Shown piece by piece: positions 53,072 to 61,921 of a stretch of DNA of 64,000 nt. Every line of letters begins with the position of its first letter. Within the stretch, counting starts at the first letter, position 1. The notes below the pieces were generated by a model that did no database searches, was not told where the DNA came from, and saw only the letters and a list, made by a program, of their open reading frames with translations. Both the position numbers and the translations under genes were made by a program. The DNA is taken from assembly GCF_030316845.1 (NCBI RefSeq), contig NZ_JASZYS010000004.1, positions 124,001 through 188,000 on the forward strand, given 5' to 3'. Origin of the DNA: Variovorax davisae (lineage in GTDB: Bacteria; Pseudomonadota; Gammaproteobacteria; Burkholderiales; Burkholderiaceae_C).

Positions 53072-56000
53072 CACGCTCGAGCTGCGCGATCAGCGTCGGG
53101 AAGACGTCGCGCGCGGCGTTGCGGCCGACGAACAGGTCCATGTGGGCATAGCCTTCGAACACATGGCGGGTGTAGAGGGCCGGGTCGTTCAGGCGCGACA
53201 GCCAGGCCTGGGTCCGCAGGCTGCCCTCGGGAAAGAACAGCTGGTTGTCGGCGCCGGCCACGAAGCAGATCGGCAGCGCCAGCCGCGGTGCGTTCGATGG
53301 CGTCGCATACACGTCCCGCCCCTCGCTGTCGACCGCCTTGGCGCGCTGCATGATCAGGCTCAGGTGCTCGAAGGGATGCAGCGCCACGCTGCCGAACATC
53401 TCCGCCAGCGCGGTGTGGGTGGCGTGGTTGAGCTGCGCATGCGCATAGGAGGCGCCGAAGATCGAAAACACGCGATGGCACAGCGGGTTGTTGCACTGCT
53501 CGCCGGCCGGCACCGGCACCTTCCAGGCCAGGGTGTCGATCTCGCGGTCGAGATCGGTGCTGCCGGGCACGCTGTCGAAGCGGCCGCCGAGCGGGGCGTA
53601 GCTTTCGAGCACGCGGGCCAGGCCGATGTCGGCCTTGGCATCAGTGAGCCAGCCCGTGACCGGGTGCAGCGTGAGCTGCGAGGACACCAGCGAGCGCACG
53701 CCGCCCATGCCGTCCAGCAGCGCCATCAGCAGGCTCATCGAGCCGACGCAGTGGGCGATCGCCTGCAGGTCGGCGGCGCCGGTGGCCTGCAGGACGAAGC
53801 GCACCGCGGCCGGCCAGTCGGTGCGCGCGATGTCGTCGATCGTGTAGGGCGCGATCGGGCTGCCGGAGTCGGGGCTGGCGCGGTAGTCGAACAGCCAGAC
53901 GTCGTAGCCGCGCGCGCACAGCGCCTCGACCAGGTTCTGGTCCACCGTGTCGGTCGCGAACGACGAGGCCCGCACCGCGAAGCCCGGCGCCAGCACCACC
54001 GGCCCGAGCGTGCCGCCGGCGTAGCGCGTGAGCCTGATCCTGAAGCCGTCGCCGACCTCGACGCTGTGCGCCACCGGCGCCGGCGCGCGCAGGGCCCGGC
54101 GCGGCAGCTGCGCCAGGTCGAGCGCCGGGAAGTTGTGCAGGTCGGCCAGCAGCCCGCCGTAGGCCCGGAACAGCGTCATGCCGAAGAAGGCGCCGAAGCG
54201 GGCGAGGTAGGCGCTGGCGATGGCGCGCTCGGCCGCCGGCACATGGGCTTCGATCAGGCCGGGGAGGCTGGCCGGCGGCTTGACCTCCAGCGTCGAGGCC
54301 TGCCACAGCAGGTCCTCGAGATCGAGCGTGAGGATGCCCTGGGCCACCATCCGGTCGCTCATGCCGTCGCCGTCGTAGACCCGCACGAACAGCGTCGTGG
54401 TGTCGGTCCAGGGCGATGCGCCGGGCCGCTGGTGCAGCACCTTGTGGCCCTTGAAGCGCAGCCGCGCGTCGCCGCGCCGCAGCACCATCTCGTAGCTCAT
54501 GGTCCAGGTCTCGACCCGCTGCGCATCGGCCGGCAGCAGGTGGAAGACGCCGCTGGCCACCGGCATCGGCTCGCTCCACAGCGCCGGGCAGGTCACGCTG
54601 CCGGAAATGGTGGCCGGATGGGTCGGGTCCGACACCATCTGGTGGAGGTCGTCGCTGTGGATCGTGAGGTCGAAGCGCATTGCCTGGCCCCGCGCCTTGC
54701 CCCAGGCGCAGGCGACTTCGTAGTCGCTCGCCAGCCGCTGTGGCGGTCCTGTGCGCGGCAGCACCGCGTCGGTGCTGATCCAGCCGTGCATGGTCTCGGT
54801 GAACTGGAAGCTCGGGCTCAGCAGCGCCGGGTCCTTGCGGATCAGCGCGCCGATCGCGTCCTTGGCGAGATCGACGGCGCCGGCCTCGACCTCGTCGATG
54901 GCCCGCCGCAGCAGGCCCGATGGCGACGCGCTGGCGCCGGTCGACGCCGGCATCGGTTCGGCGGGCGCCATGCCGAGGTCCAGGGTCCAGCCGCGCCGGT
55001 GGCACAGCAGCTGGCAGGCCCGCTCGGCCAGCGCACTGATCGTCAACAGCGGATTGACGCCCGCCGCGCCCGGCAGCACCGCGCCGTCGCAGACCAGCAG
55101 CCCCTCGTGCACCGCCTGCCCGTCGGGCCCCGCGAACACCCGGCCCTGGTGGTCGACCACGCCCTCGGCCGCGCTGTCGCCCATGCCGCAGCCGCCCAAA
55201 GGATGCACGGTGATCAGCTTGTGGCCGAGCGCCTCGCTCCACAGCGGGTTGGCGATGAACTGGCCCTGGACCGCCTCGTTGGCGGCCCGCAGCCACTGGT
55301 GGTCCTTGGCGATCACCGGGCGGGTGCCGGCGCCCGGCCAGTCGATGCGCAGCCGGTCGTCCTGCAGGCGCAGCCGGCCGCCGGCATCGTCCACGCTCAT
55401 CACCAGGTAGGTCTGGGTCCGCGCCACCGCGCCGCTGTAGGCCGCCTTGGCCAGCTGTTCCGGGTGCTGCACCGCCTCGCCCATGGCCTGCGCATCCTGC
55501 AGGCGCGACCTGGCCTGGGCCGCGCCGTAGGCGAATTCGCCACCGGTCATGGCGTCGGCGAAGAACAGGGCGGGCGTGAGCATCGACGCCAGGGCGCCGG
55601 GGATCACGCCTTCCTCGATCACCAGGCCGTCGCCGACCTCGGGCGCATCGCGCAGGTCGATCACGCCGGTGATGCAGGGCCCGGGCAGGTCGGCGGGGGC
55701 CAGCTTGTTGCGGCCGGTGCCGACGCCGTTGATGGGGCTGCGGACCGGGTTCCCGGCGGCGTCGGTGGTGGCCTGCCAGTCGTTGTCGTAACCCAGCGCC
55801 AGCACGTCGCCGTTGCCCGAGAAGCGCGTGCCCAGCCGGTCCGACAGCGCCAGCCCGCGTTCCCTGGAGCGCAGCAGGATCTCGGTCGAGCCCAGCGCGC
55901 CGGCGCCGAGCATCACGATGTCGGCCGTCACGCTGCGCGGCGCGTCCGCTGCCGGCGCGCTGGCGCCGCGCAGCGCCACCGGGTCGAAGACCACGCGCCA

Positions 56001-56732
56001 GCGCTCGCCATCGCGCTCGACGTGACTGACCCGGGCGCCGGTGAAGATCTCGGCGCCGTGGTTCGCCGCGTCCGGCAGGTAGTTCATCAAGGTCGTGTTC
56101 TTGGCGCCGACGTTGCAGCCGCTGGTGCAATCGCCGCACAGGGTGCAGCGCGGCTGCGGGACGCCGAAGGGGTTGCGCTGGTCGGTGAAGTTGACCGCGA
56201 TCGGCGGCCGCTCGAACGGGCGCTTCATCGCCTTGGCCGACTTCTCCAGCGCCAGCAGCTTGTTCAGCGGCGGGTAGTCGGCGGGGTAGGGCGAAGGGTC
56301 CAGCATCCGGCGGGCGCGCGCGATGTAGGGGTCGAGCAGCGCCGGATCGTTGCGGAACGGCGCCGGCCAGGGCGTGGCCTCGAACAGCCGGGGGTCGATC
56401 TCGAGCGCGACGTTGGCGTTGATCAGCGAGGTGCCGCCCAGGCCGCATCCGACCATCGCCAGCATGTCGTCGTTGAGGTGCAGGTTGTAGAGCCCGTCGG
56501 CGGCGCCGAGCTTGCCGCGGGCACCGTCGACCTGCATGTCGGCCCGGGCCCCGGCCATGTCGTCCGGGTAGTCGCTGGGCAGGATCTCGCGGCCGCGTTC
56601 GAGCACGCAGACCGACTGGCCCGCGCGCGCCAGCCGGGAGGCGGCGACGCCGGCGCCATAGCCGGAGCCGACCACGACCACGGTGTAGTGGGAGGCCAGC
56701 TGGGACAGCGGCCGGGCAATGCGCTTCATCAT
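53052..56732 (-). CDS. GMC-type FAD oxidoreductase fused to an alpha/beta hydrolase
   Basis: A 1226-residue two-enzyme fusion. The N-terminal part is a GMC/cholesterol-oxidase-like flavoprotein, with Rossmann motif VVVGSGYGAGVAASRLA near residue 20, a four-cysteine cluster CTLCGDCTSGCN near residue 200 and the C-terminal GMC motif HPLGGCGMGDSA. The C-terminal part, from about residue 850, is an alpha/beta hydrolase whose nucleophile elbow reads AHCVGS, putting Cys995 where lipases have Ser. Asp (GADNQLFFPEG) and His (EGYAHMDLF) could complete a triad. A substrate such as a sterol or long-chain alcohol is inferred. The start overlaps the phosphoesterase stop (ATGA). Confidence 0.9.
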   Translation of the reverse strand: MMKRIARPLSQLASHYTVVVVGSGYGAGVAASRLARAGQSVCVLERGREILPSDYPDDMAGARADMQVDGARGKLGAADGLYNLHLNDDMLAMVGCGLGGTSLINANVALEIDPRLFEATPWPAPFRNDPALLDPYIARARRMLDPSPYPADYPPLNKLLALEKSAKAMKRPFERPPIAVNFTDQRNPFGVPQPRCTLCGDCTSGCNVGAKNTTLMNYLPDAANHGAEIFTGARVSHVERDGERWRVVFDPVALRGASAPAADAPRSVTADIVMLGAGALGSTEILLRSRERGLALSDRLGTRFSGNGDVLALGYDNDWQATTDAAGNPVRSPINGVGTGRNKLAPADLPGPCITGVIDLRDAPEVGDGLVIEEGVIPGALASMLTPALFFADAMTGGEFAYGAAQARSRLQDAQAMGEAVQHPEQLAKAAYSGAVARTQTYLVMSVDDAGGRLRLQDDRLRIDWPGAGTRPVIAKDHQWLRAANEAVQGQFIANPLWSEALGHKLITVHPLGGCGMGDSAAEGVVDHQGRVFAGPDGQAVHEGLLVCDGAVLPGAAGVNPLLTISALAERACQLLCHRRGWTLDLGMAPAEPMPASTGASASPSGLLRRAIDEVEAGAVDLAKDAIGALIRKDPALLSPSFQFTETMHGWISTDAVLPRTGPPQRLASDYEVACAWGKARGQAMRFDLTIHSDDLHQMVSDPTHPATISGSVTCPALWSEPMPVASGVFHLLPADAQRVETWTMSYEMVLRRGDARLRFKGHKVLHQRPGASPWTDTTTLFVRVYDGDGMSDRMVAQGILTLDLEDLLWQASTLEVKPPASLPGLIEAHVPAAERAIASAYLARFGAFFGMTLFRAYGGLLADLHNFPALDLAQLPRRALRAPAPVAHSVEVGDGFRIRLTRYAGGTLGPVVLAPGFAVRASSFATDTVDQNLVEALCARGYDVWLFDYRASPDSGSPIAPYTIDDIARTDWPAAVRFVLQATGAADLQAIAHCVGSMSLLMALLDGMGGVRSLVSSQLTLHPVTGWLTDAKADIGLARVLESYAPLGGRFDSVPGSTDLDREIDTLAWKVPVPAGEQCNNPLCHRVFSIFGASYAHAQLNHATHTALAEMFGSVALHPFEHLSLIMQRAKAVDSEGRDVYATPSNAPRLALPICFVAGADNQLFFPEGSLRTQAWLSRLNDPALYTRHVFEGYAHMDLFVGRNAARDVFPTLIAQLERVSPAAR

Positions 56733-58225
56733 GGGGCGGTCGCCGGGTCGCGGGCGGGAGCGTGAAAGAACTTGTCGAGCAGCCGGCGGGCGTGCGCTTC
56801 GGTGGCCGTCTGCGCCGCGCGCGAGAAGACTTGCCAGGCGGGTGCCGTGCGTTCGACGCCGGCCGCCAGGGCGGCCAGCATCGGGTTGTCGCGATCGCCG
56901 AAGCCGCCCACGCCCTGCGCCTGCACGGCGGCCATGCGGCCGTTGACCGGATCGTTGAAGAGCCGCAGCGAGGCCAGGTTCAGCGCCTCGTCGATGAACA
57001 CCGCCGCGGCGCCCTGGGTCGAGGTCATGGTCGGCTGGTCCATGACCCAGCCGCCGGTGTTGAAGACCCGCACGGGTCGGTCGAAGCCCGCCACCGGCAG
57101 CTCGTCCTGGAACGGCTTGTGGGTGTGGCCGAAGACGAAGGCGAGATCGAGGCCGGACGGCTGCAGGCCGGCGCGCTCGAGTTCCAGCTTCACCGGGCCC
57201 GACAGGAACCAGCGCAGGTCGGCGACGTCGGCGGCGGTCATCAGGGCGAGGTAGCTGTCGCGCTGCGACTCGGCGCCTCGGCCCAGCGTCGCATCGAGCA
57301 GGCCGAGCAGCAACTGGTCGAGCGTGATGCCCTGCACCGTCGGCATGCTGCCGCTGAGGCCGAAGCGCGTGCCCAGCCGGTCCACCAGCAGGGCCGCCAG
57401 GCGCTGTGCGAAGTGCTGCGAGGCGCCGCCGTCGCGCATGACCTCGTACAGCGTCGTGGCCGCCGTGCCGGTGAGCCCGGCGCTGCCGAGGTCCGACCAG
57501 AGGAAATCGACCCAGGCGCCGTTGCGGGCCTCCAGCTGCGCCATCGAGGCCGGGCCGCGGCCTTGGAGGCCCGGCGTCTGGGCATCGAGCGCGGAGACCA
57601 CGCGGTACATCGGGTCGACGTAGTGGCCGTGGTGCAGCACCACGCAGCGCCGGCGCCCGGCGTCGAGCAGGCCGAGGTTGGGATAGGCGATCTCGACTTC
57701 GGTCTCGCGCAGCGCCGGATGGCGGTGGATCAGGCCGGTCAGCATCGGCGACCGGATGCCGCTCGCAGCGGGATCCTGGAACAGCGCCGTGTGGGCGATC
57801 AGGTCGCGTTCGATGCGGCCTTCGCGCAGGCCGTCCTGGAAGTGCTGGTCCTGGGCGATGCGCCACAGGTGATGGTCGTGGTTGCCGGGCACGCACAGCA
57901 CGCGCGGCGCGAACAGCGGCCGCTCGCCATCGAGCATCACGGCCTGGACGAAACAGTCGAAGGCGGCCGCGACGCTGCCCATCGGCGACAGGCCCATGTC
58001 GAGCACGTCGCCGAGCAGGACCAGGGTCGGCGGCGGCCCGTCGCCGAGCGCGCGCAGCAGCTGCCGCAGGGCCTGGCCCAGGGCCACCAGCGTGGCGCTG
58101 GGCCGGGCCGGGTCGGGCTGGCCCCGGTCGTCGGTCGCGGTGAGGGTGCTGTAGCCGGCGCCGAGATGGAGGTCGGAAAGGCAGACGTAGCGGGGGGTGC
58201 TCAAGGTGAGGGTTCCTGGTGACAT
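56729..58225 (-). CDS. Calcineurin-like metallophosphoesterase
   Basis: A 498-residue phosphoesterase with the full set of metal motifs: DLH (residues 18-20, SDLHLG), GD (LLGDVLDMG), GNHD (PGNHDHHLW), the HHGH segment and GHTHKPF. The ATG at 58225 gives a short N-terminus before the first motif; upstream ATGs are inside an inverted repeat and do not resemble the family. The C-terminal 150 residues contain a long helical extension of unknown role. It is the first gene of a pair whose second member is the GMC-hydrolase fusion, coupled by a four-base overlap. The substrate is unknown. Confidence 0.9.
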   Translation of the reverse strand: MSPGTLTLSTPRYVCLSDLHLGAGYSTLTATDDRGQPDPARPSATLVALGQALRQLLRALGDGPPPTLVLLGDVLDMGLSPMGSVAAAFDCFVQAVMLDGERPLFAPRVLCVPGNHDHHLWRIAQDQHFQDGLREGRIERDLIAHTALFQDPAASGIRSPMLTGLIHRHPALRETEVEIAYPNLGLLDAGRRRCVVLHHGHYVDPMYRVVSALDAQTPGLQGRGPASMAQLEARNGAWVDFLWSDLGSAGLTGTAATTLYEVMRDGGASQHFAQRLAALLVDRLGTRFGLSGSMPTVQGITLDQLLLGLLDATLGRGAESQRDSYLALMTAADVADLRWFLSGPVKLELERAGLQPSGLDLAFVFGHTHKPFQDELPVAGFDRPVRVFNTGGWVMDQPTMTSTQGAAAVFIDEALNLASLRLFNDPVNGRMAAVQAQGVGGFGDRDNPMLAALAAGVERTAPAWQVFSRAAQTATEAHARRLLDKFFHAPARDPATAP

Positions 58226-58252
58226 GCGACTGTGGCGGCTGGCGGGCGCGGC

Positions 58253-58336
58253 GTCCTGAAGCCGTCCTGAAGCGTCCTGAATCTCCCGCACGCCGGGGGC
58301 ATGCGTATTCAGCACGCTTCAGGACGGCTTAAGGAC
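58253..58336. promoter_or_regulatory. 30-bp near-perfect inverted repeat with three tandem GTCCTGAA units
   Basis: The left arm (58253-58282) has GTCCTGAA three times at 11- and 10-base spacing. The right arm (58307-58336) is its reverse complement with only two mismatches, so the site has six half-sites around a 24-base centre. It lies between the divergent metallophosphoesterase and GNAT genes and is most likely an operator for a winged-helix type regulator; an RNA hairpin is also possible. Confidence 0.75.
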
Positions 58337-58394
58337 GGGCGGGCCGGCCGGCGCGAACCTTGGGCTTGTCCTCCCACCAGCCCGCCGAAACGCC

Positions 58395-59042
58395 ATGCGC
58401 CAAGTGCCCACCTCCCCCGCCGTCGCCATCGCCGCGTCGCTGCGTGCCGTTGGCCATCCGCGCAGCGCGACCTTGCGCAACGGCGCGGCGGCGCGGATCC
58501 GGCCCCTGCGCATCGACGATGCCCAGCGCTTCGGCGCCTTCGTCGGCCAGCTCTCGGAGGGGTCGCGCGGCTGCCGCTTCCATGCCGGCATCGGCGACTG
58601 CGAGCCGGCCACGCTGCAGCAACTGGTCAGCGTGGACGGCGTGCGCCATGTGGCCCTGGTCGCCACGCTGGCGCTGGCCGATGGCGAGGCGCTCATCGGC
58701 GAGGCCCGCTACAGCGTCGGCGAGCTGCCCGGCAGCGCCGAACTGGCGATCGCCGTCGCCGATCCCTGGCAGGGCCAGGGCGTGGCCGAGCACCTGATCG
58801 ACTGCCTGCTCGAAGCGGCCCGCGACGCCGGCCTGCGCCGGCTGTATGGCGACGTGCTGGCGTCCCACACCCAGCTGATCGGCTTCCTGCAGCGGACGGG
58901 CTTCCAGACCTGCGCCCAGGGATCCGGCGGCCGGCTGCTTCGACTCGAACGCGGCGTGGCCCCGCGACCCTCGCCGCCGCCGCGGCGTCCGGTCGGCGCC
59001 CTGCGCCGCTGGCTGGCCCGCCAGTTCGTGCCGCGGCCGTAG
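58395..59042 (+). CDS. GNAT family N-acetyltransferase
   Basis: A 215-residue protein with a single GNAT fold. The acetyl-CoA site is visible as ELAIAVADPWQGQGVAEHL near residues 117-135 (Q/RxxGxA form), and LRRLYGDVLASHTQLIGFLQRTGF is the C-terminal half of the fold. A Pro/Arg-rich tail of about 30 residues follows. GNAT domains of this subtype (NIRF-like, as in protein lysine acetyltransferases) often act on proteins, but the substrate here is unknown. It diverges from the metallophosphoesterase across the 30-bp inverted repeat. Confidence 0.85.
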   Translation: MRQVPTSPAVAIAASLRAVGHPRSATLRNGAAARIRPLRIDDAQRFGAFVGQLSEGSRGCRFHAGIGDCEPATLQQLVSVDGVRHVALVATLALADGEALIGEARYSVGELPGSAELAIAVADPWQGQGVAEHLIDCLLEAARDAGLRRLYGDVLASHTQLIGFLQRTGFQTCAQGSGGRLLRLERGVAPRPSPPPRRPVGALRRWLARQFVPRP

Positions 59043-59044
59043 GG

Positions 59045-60271
59045 CTACAGCCCACCGGCGGCCTGCTTGCGCTGCACGATGCGGTTGCGGGTCGCGTCCT
59101 CGGCATGGGCGAAGGTGACCTGCCCGTTCTTCACCGTGCCGACCACCAGCATGTTGGCGCTCAGCGCTTCCTTGTCCTCGCTGCCGAAGGGCCTGTCGTA
59201 GGTGGTCACGACGCCGTAGTAGGGGCGCTTGGGGGCTTCGAGCGCGGCCTTGATGCCGGGCCCGTCGAGCCGGTTGCCGGGCAGGCTCAGCACCGCGTGG
59301 GCCAGCAGGTAGGTGGCGTCGTAGGCCTGTGCGGCGGCCATCGGCACCGGGATGCGCGGCCCTTCGAACTTGCGCGCATAGCGCGCCAGGAAGCTCGCGC
59401 GCCGCTCGTTGGTCGGCTCGGCGACGAAGCTCAGCGCCATCAGCGAGCCTTCGGCCGCTTCCTTGGCGCCGTCGATGAAGAGGGGGAACGACAAGGCCCA
59501 GGCGCCGACCTGCGGCACCTTCCAGCCCAGCGCGTGGCGGCCGTTGGCGATCACCGCGTTCTGCGGCGCGATCGTGTAGATGAAGATCACGTTGGCACCG
59601 GCCTTGCGCGCTTCCTTCAGCTGCTCGGTCACGTCGGTCACGCCAAGGTCGAAGCGCCCGACGTAGGCCGGCTCCAGCTTCTTCTTCGCCAGCGCCCGGC
59701 GCACGTCCTGCAGCCCGGCCTCGCCGTAGCCGGTGGTGTCGGCGAAGACCGCCACCCGGGTCCAGCCGCGGGCCACGATCTCGTCGACCATGAAGGGCGC
59801 CTGGATGCCGTCGGGCGGCGCGTTGCGGAAGATGTAGCTCTCGGCCGGCGGGAACCTGGTCGTCACCGGCGTGCCGGTGGTGCATGGAACGATCAGCGGC
59901 GTCCGGCTGGCCTGGAAGACGTCGATCGACTTCATCGCCACGCCGGTGTTGCAGAAGCCGATGGTGGCGATCACCTTGTCGCGGACCAGCTCCTGCGACA
60001 GCTTCAGCCCGAGCTCCGGGTTGGCCTGGTCGTCCTTGATCACCAGCTCGAGCGGCCGCCCCAGGTAGCCGCCGAAGGCGTTGATCTCGTCGATCGCGAG
60101 CTTCACGCCGTTCAGCATCGGCAGGCCGAAATCGGCCGAGGGGCCGCTCAGCGGACCGATCACGCCGATGCGGATGGCGCCGGCCGCACCCGGTGTGGCC
60201 TGCGCGCGGGCGGGGGCGGCGAGGGCCAGTGCGGCGAGGGTGAAGGCGAGTGCGAGGGTGGCGAATTTCAT
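59045..60271 (-). CDS. Branched-chain-type ABC transporter substrate-binding protein (orphan)
   Basis: A 408-residue periplasmic binding protein with a signal peptide ending in PARAQA and the type I binding-protein landmarks IGVIGPLSGPSADFGLPMLN and DDQANPELGLKLSQELV. A good AAAGGA ribosome site precedes the start. There are no ATPase or permease genes near it, so it must work with components encoded elsewhere, or it may be a receptor-like binding protein. The ligand is unknown. It converges with the GNAT gene with a two-base gap. Confidence 0.9.
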   Translation of the reverse strand: MKFATLALAFTLAALALAAPARAQATPGAAGAIRIGVIGPLSGPSADFGLPMLNGVKLAIDEINAFGGYLGRPLELVIKDDQANPELGLKLSQELVRDKVIATIGFCNTGVAMKSIDVFQASRTPLIVPCTTGTPVTTRFPPAESYIFRNAPPDGIQAPFMVDEIVARGWTRVAVFADTTGYGEAGLQDVRRALAKKKLEPAYVGRFDLGVTDVTEQLKEARKAGANVIFIYTIAPQNAVIANGRHALGWKVPQVGAWALSFPLFIDGAKEAAEGSLMALSFVAEPTNERRASFLARYARKFEGPRIPVPMAAAQAYDATYLLAHAVLSLPGNRLDGPGIKAALEAPKRPYYGVVTTYDRPFGSEDKEALSANMLVVGTVKNGQVTFAHAEDATRNRIVQRKQAAGGL

Positions 60272-60441
60272 GTCTCTGTCCTTTGTTCTGTGGTGGATTC
60301 GGCCGGGCGCATCGTGACGGCCGGGTCGGCGCCGCAGGTCCGTGTTTGTCCGAGGTGCGATGGCGCGCCGGGCGCGATTCCGTGCGGTTTTGCACGGGAT
60401 AGGCGGCAGAATCGGGCACCTTCACCCCCCAGCGCCCCGGC

Positions 60442-61791
60442 ATGAAGTCCCCCGCCTTGCCCGTCCTGCCCACCGGCCGCCGCCTGCTTTACTGGCTCCT
60501 TGGCGTGGCCGTCCTGACCGCGCTGGGCTGGGCGATCGTGCGCGACCTCAGCCCCGCGCCGCCGCCTTCGCTGGCCATGACCACCGGCGTGCCCGACGGC
60601 GCCTACCACCGCTTCGGCGAGCGCTACCAGGAGATCCTGCGCGCCAACGGCATCCGGCTCGAACTGCGGCCCTCCAGCGGCGGCGTCGAGAACCTGCAGC
60701 GGCTCAACGAGGGCACGGTGTCGGTGGGCTTCGTGCAGGGCGGCACCGGCCTGCTGGCCCAGGACCCCGACGCAGCGCCCGAGGCGACGCCGCTGCGCTC
60801 GCTGGCCACCGTCGCCTTCGAGCCGGTCTGGATCTTCAGCACCGGCCTCGACCTGTCCCAGGGCCTCGGGGCGCTGGCCGGCAAGCGCATTGCGGTCGGC
60901 GTTCCCGGCAGCGGCAACTTCAAGGTCGCGACCGAACTGCTGGCGGTCTATGGCGTGACCGACGGCGGCCCGCCGGCGACCCGCTTCGTCAGCGAAGGCG
61001 GCATGGCGGCGGCCGACCTGCTGACCAGCGGCGGGGTCGATGCGGCCATCATGATCGCGGCGCCGGAGGCGCCCGCGGTGCAGCGGCTGCTCGCCAACGG
61101 CGCCGTGCGGCTGGCCTCGCTCGACCACGTGCAGGGCCTGGCACGGCGCTTTCCCTACTTCCAGCCCGTGAGCCTCAAGCGCGGTTCGGTCGACCCGAAG
61201 CGCGACCTGCCGCCGCAGGACATCCAGCTGCTCGCCACCACCGCCAACCTGGTGGTGCGCGACGAACTGCATCCGGCGCTCGCCTACCTGCTGCTCGAGG
61301 CGGCGCGGCAGGTGCACCGGCAACCCAGCATCATCAGCCGGCCCGGCGAATTCCCGAGCCCGACCGGGACCGATTTCCCGCTCTCGACCGAGGCCGAGCG
61401 CTACTTCAAGAACGGTCGCCCGTTCCTGCAGAACTACCTGCCGTTCTGGGCCGCGAACTATGCCCAGCGGCTGCTGCTGCTGCTGGTCCCGCTGGCGGCG
61501 ATCCTGGTGCCGCTGGTCCGCCTGCTGCCGGAGCTGATCGGCTGGCGCCGCCGCAGCCGCCTGTACCGCCGCTATGGCGAGCTCAAGTTCCTCGAGCAGG
61601 ACCTGGCCGCGCGCAAGCTCGACGACCAGGAGCGCCGCGAGGCCCGGGCGCAGCTCGACCGGATCGAGGAGGAGGTCGTCCAGACCAAGTTTCCGCTCGA
61701 TTTCACCGACCGCGTCTACACGCTGCGCCAGCACGTGGACTATGTGCGGGCGCAGTTGCAGCGCCAGAGCGAGCCGCACGCGAAGAATTGA
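60442..61791 (+). CDS. TAXI-family TRAP-type solute-binding protein with membrane anchors
   Basis: A 449-residue protein of the TAXI group: TTGVPDGAYHRFGERYQ is the typical TGxxxGxY start, and VGFVQGGTGLL and VGVPGSGNFKVA are binding-lobe motifs. Unlike most TAXI proteins it has an uncleaved-looking N-terminal hydrophobic segment (residues about 15-35) and a second hydrophobic segment at about 343-362 (LVPLAAILVPLVRLLPELIG), followed by a charged coiled-coil-like cytoplasmic tail of about 85 residues. No TRAP permease lies next to it. The tail suggests signalling or scaffold rather than simple transport; this is an inference. Confidence 0.85.
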   Translation: MKSPALPVLPTGRRLLYWLLGVAVLTALGWAIVRDLSPAPPPSLAMTTGVPDGAYHRFGERYQEILRANGIRLELRPSSGGVENLQRLNEGTVSVGFVQGGTGLLAQDPDAAPEATPLRSLATVAFEPVWIFSTGLDLSQGLGALAGKRIAVGVPGSGNFKVATELLAVYGVTDGGPPATRFVSEGGMAAADLLTSGGVDAAIMIAAPEAPAVQRLLANGAVRLASLDHVQGLARRFPYFQPVSLKRGSVDPKRDLPPQDIQLLATTANLVVRDELHPALAYLLLEAARQVHRQPSIISRPGEFPSPTGTDFPLSTEAERYFKNGRPFLQNYLPFWAANYAQRLLLLLVPLAAILVPLVRLLPELIGWRRRSRLYRRYGELKFLEQDLAARKLDDQERREARAQLDRIEEEVVQTKFPLDFTDRVYTLRQHVDYVRAQLQRQSEPHAKN

Positions 61792-61921
61792 TTCGGACCG
61801 ATCCTGGAGAAGATCGGGACGTTTCTCGCAGACCCGGAGGGGCAGCCTTCATAGACTGCCGAGTGCATCCGGGGCTGGCCCTCGGGTTGCGCCTTTCGTG
61901 CATTTCGTCCCCTCCAGTTCC

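Noticed and set aside
52851..56765. A 1304-codon open frame on the plus strand opposite the GMC fusion
   Set aside because: Composition is typical of a shadow frame and the minus strand has clear catalytic motifs throughout.
53052..57896. A single 1614-residue protein reading through GMC fusion and upstream DNA
   Set aside because: The part upstream of 56732 in this frame is Arg/Pro-rich and overlaps the phosphoesterase motifs in another frame. The fusion starts at the MMKRIARP site with an ATGA overlap, so the frame is open only because of GC content.
61798..61817. CCGATC-N8-GATCGG inverted repeat after the TAXI gene
   Set aside because: The stem is short, has no T-run and no positional support as a terminator or operator.
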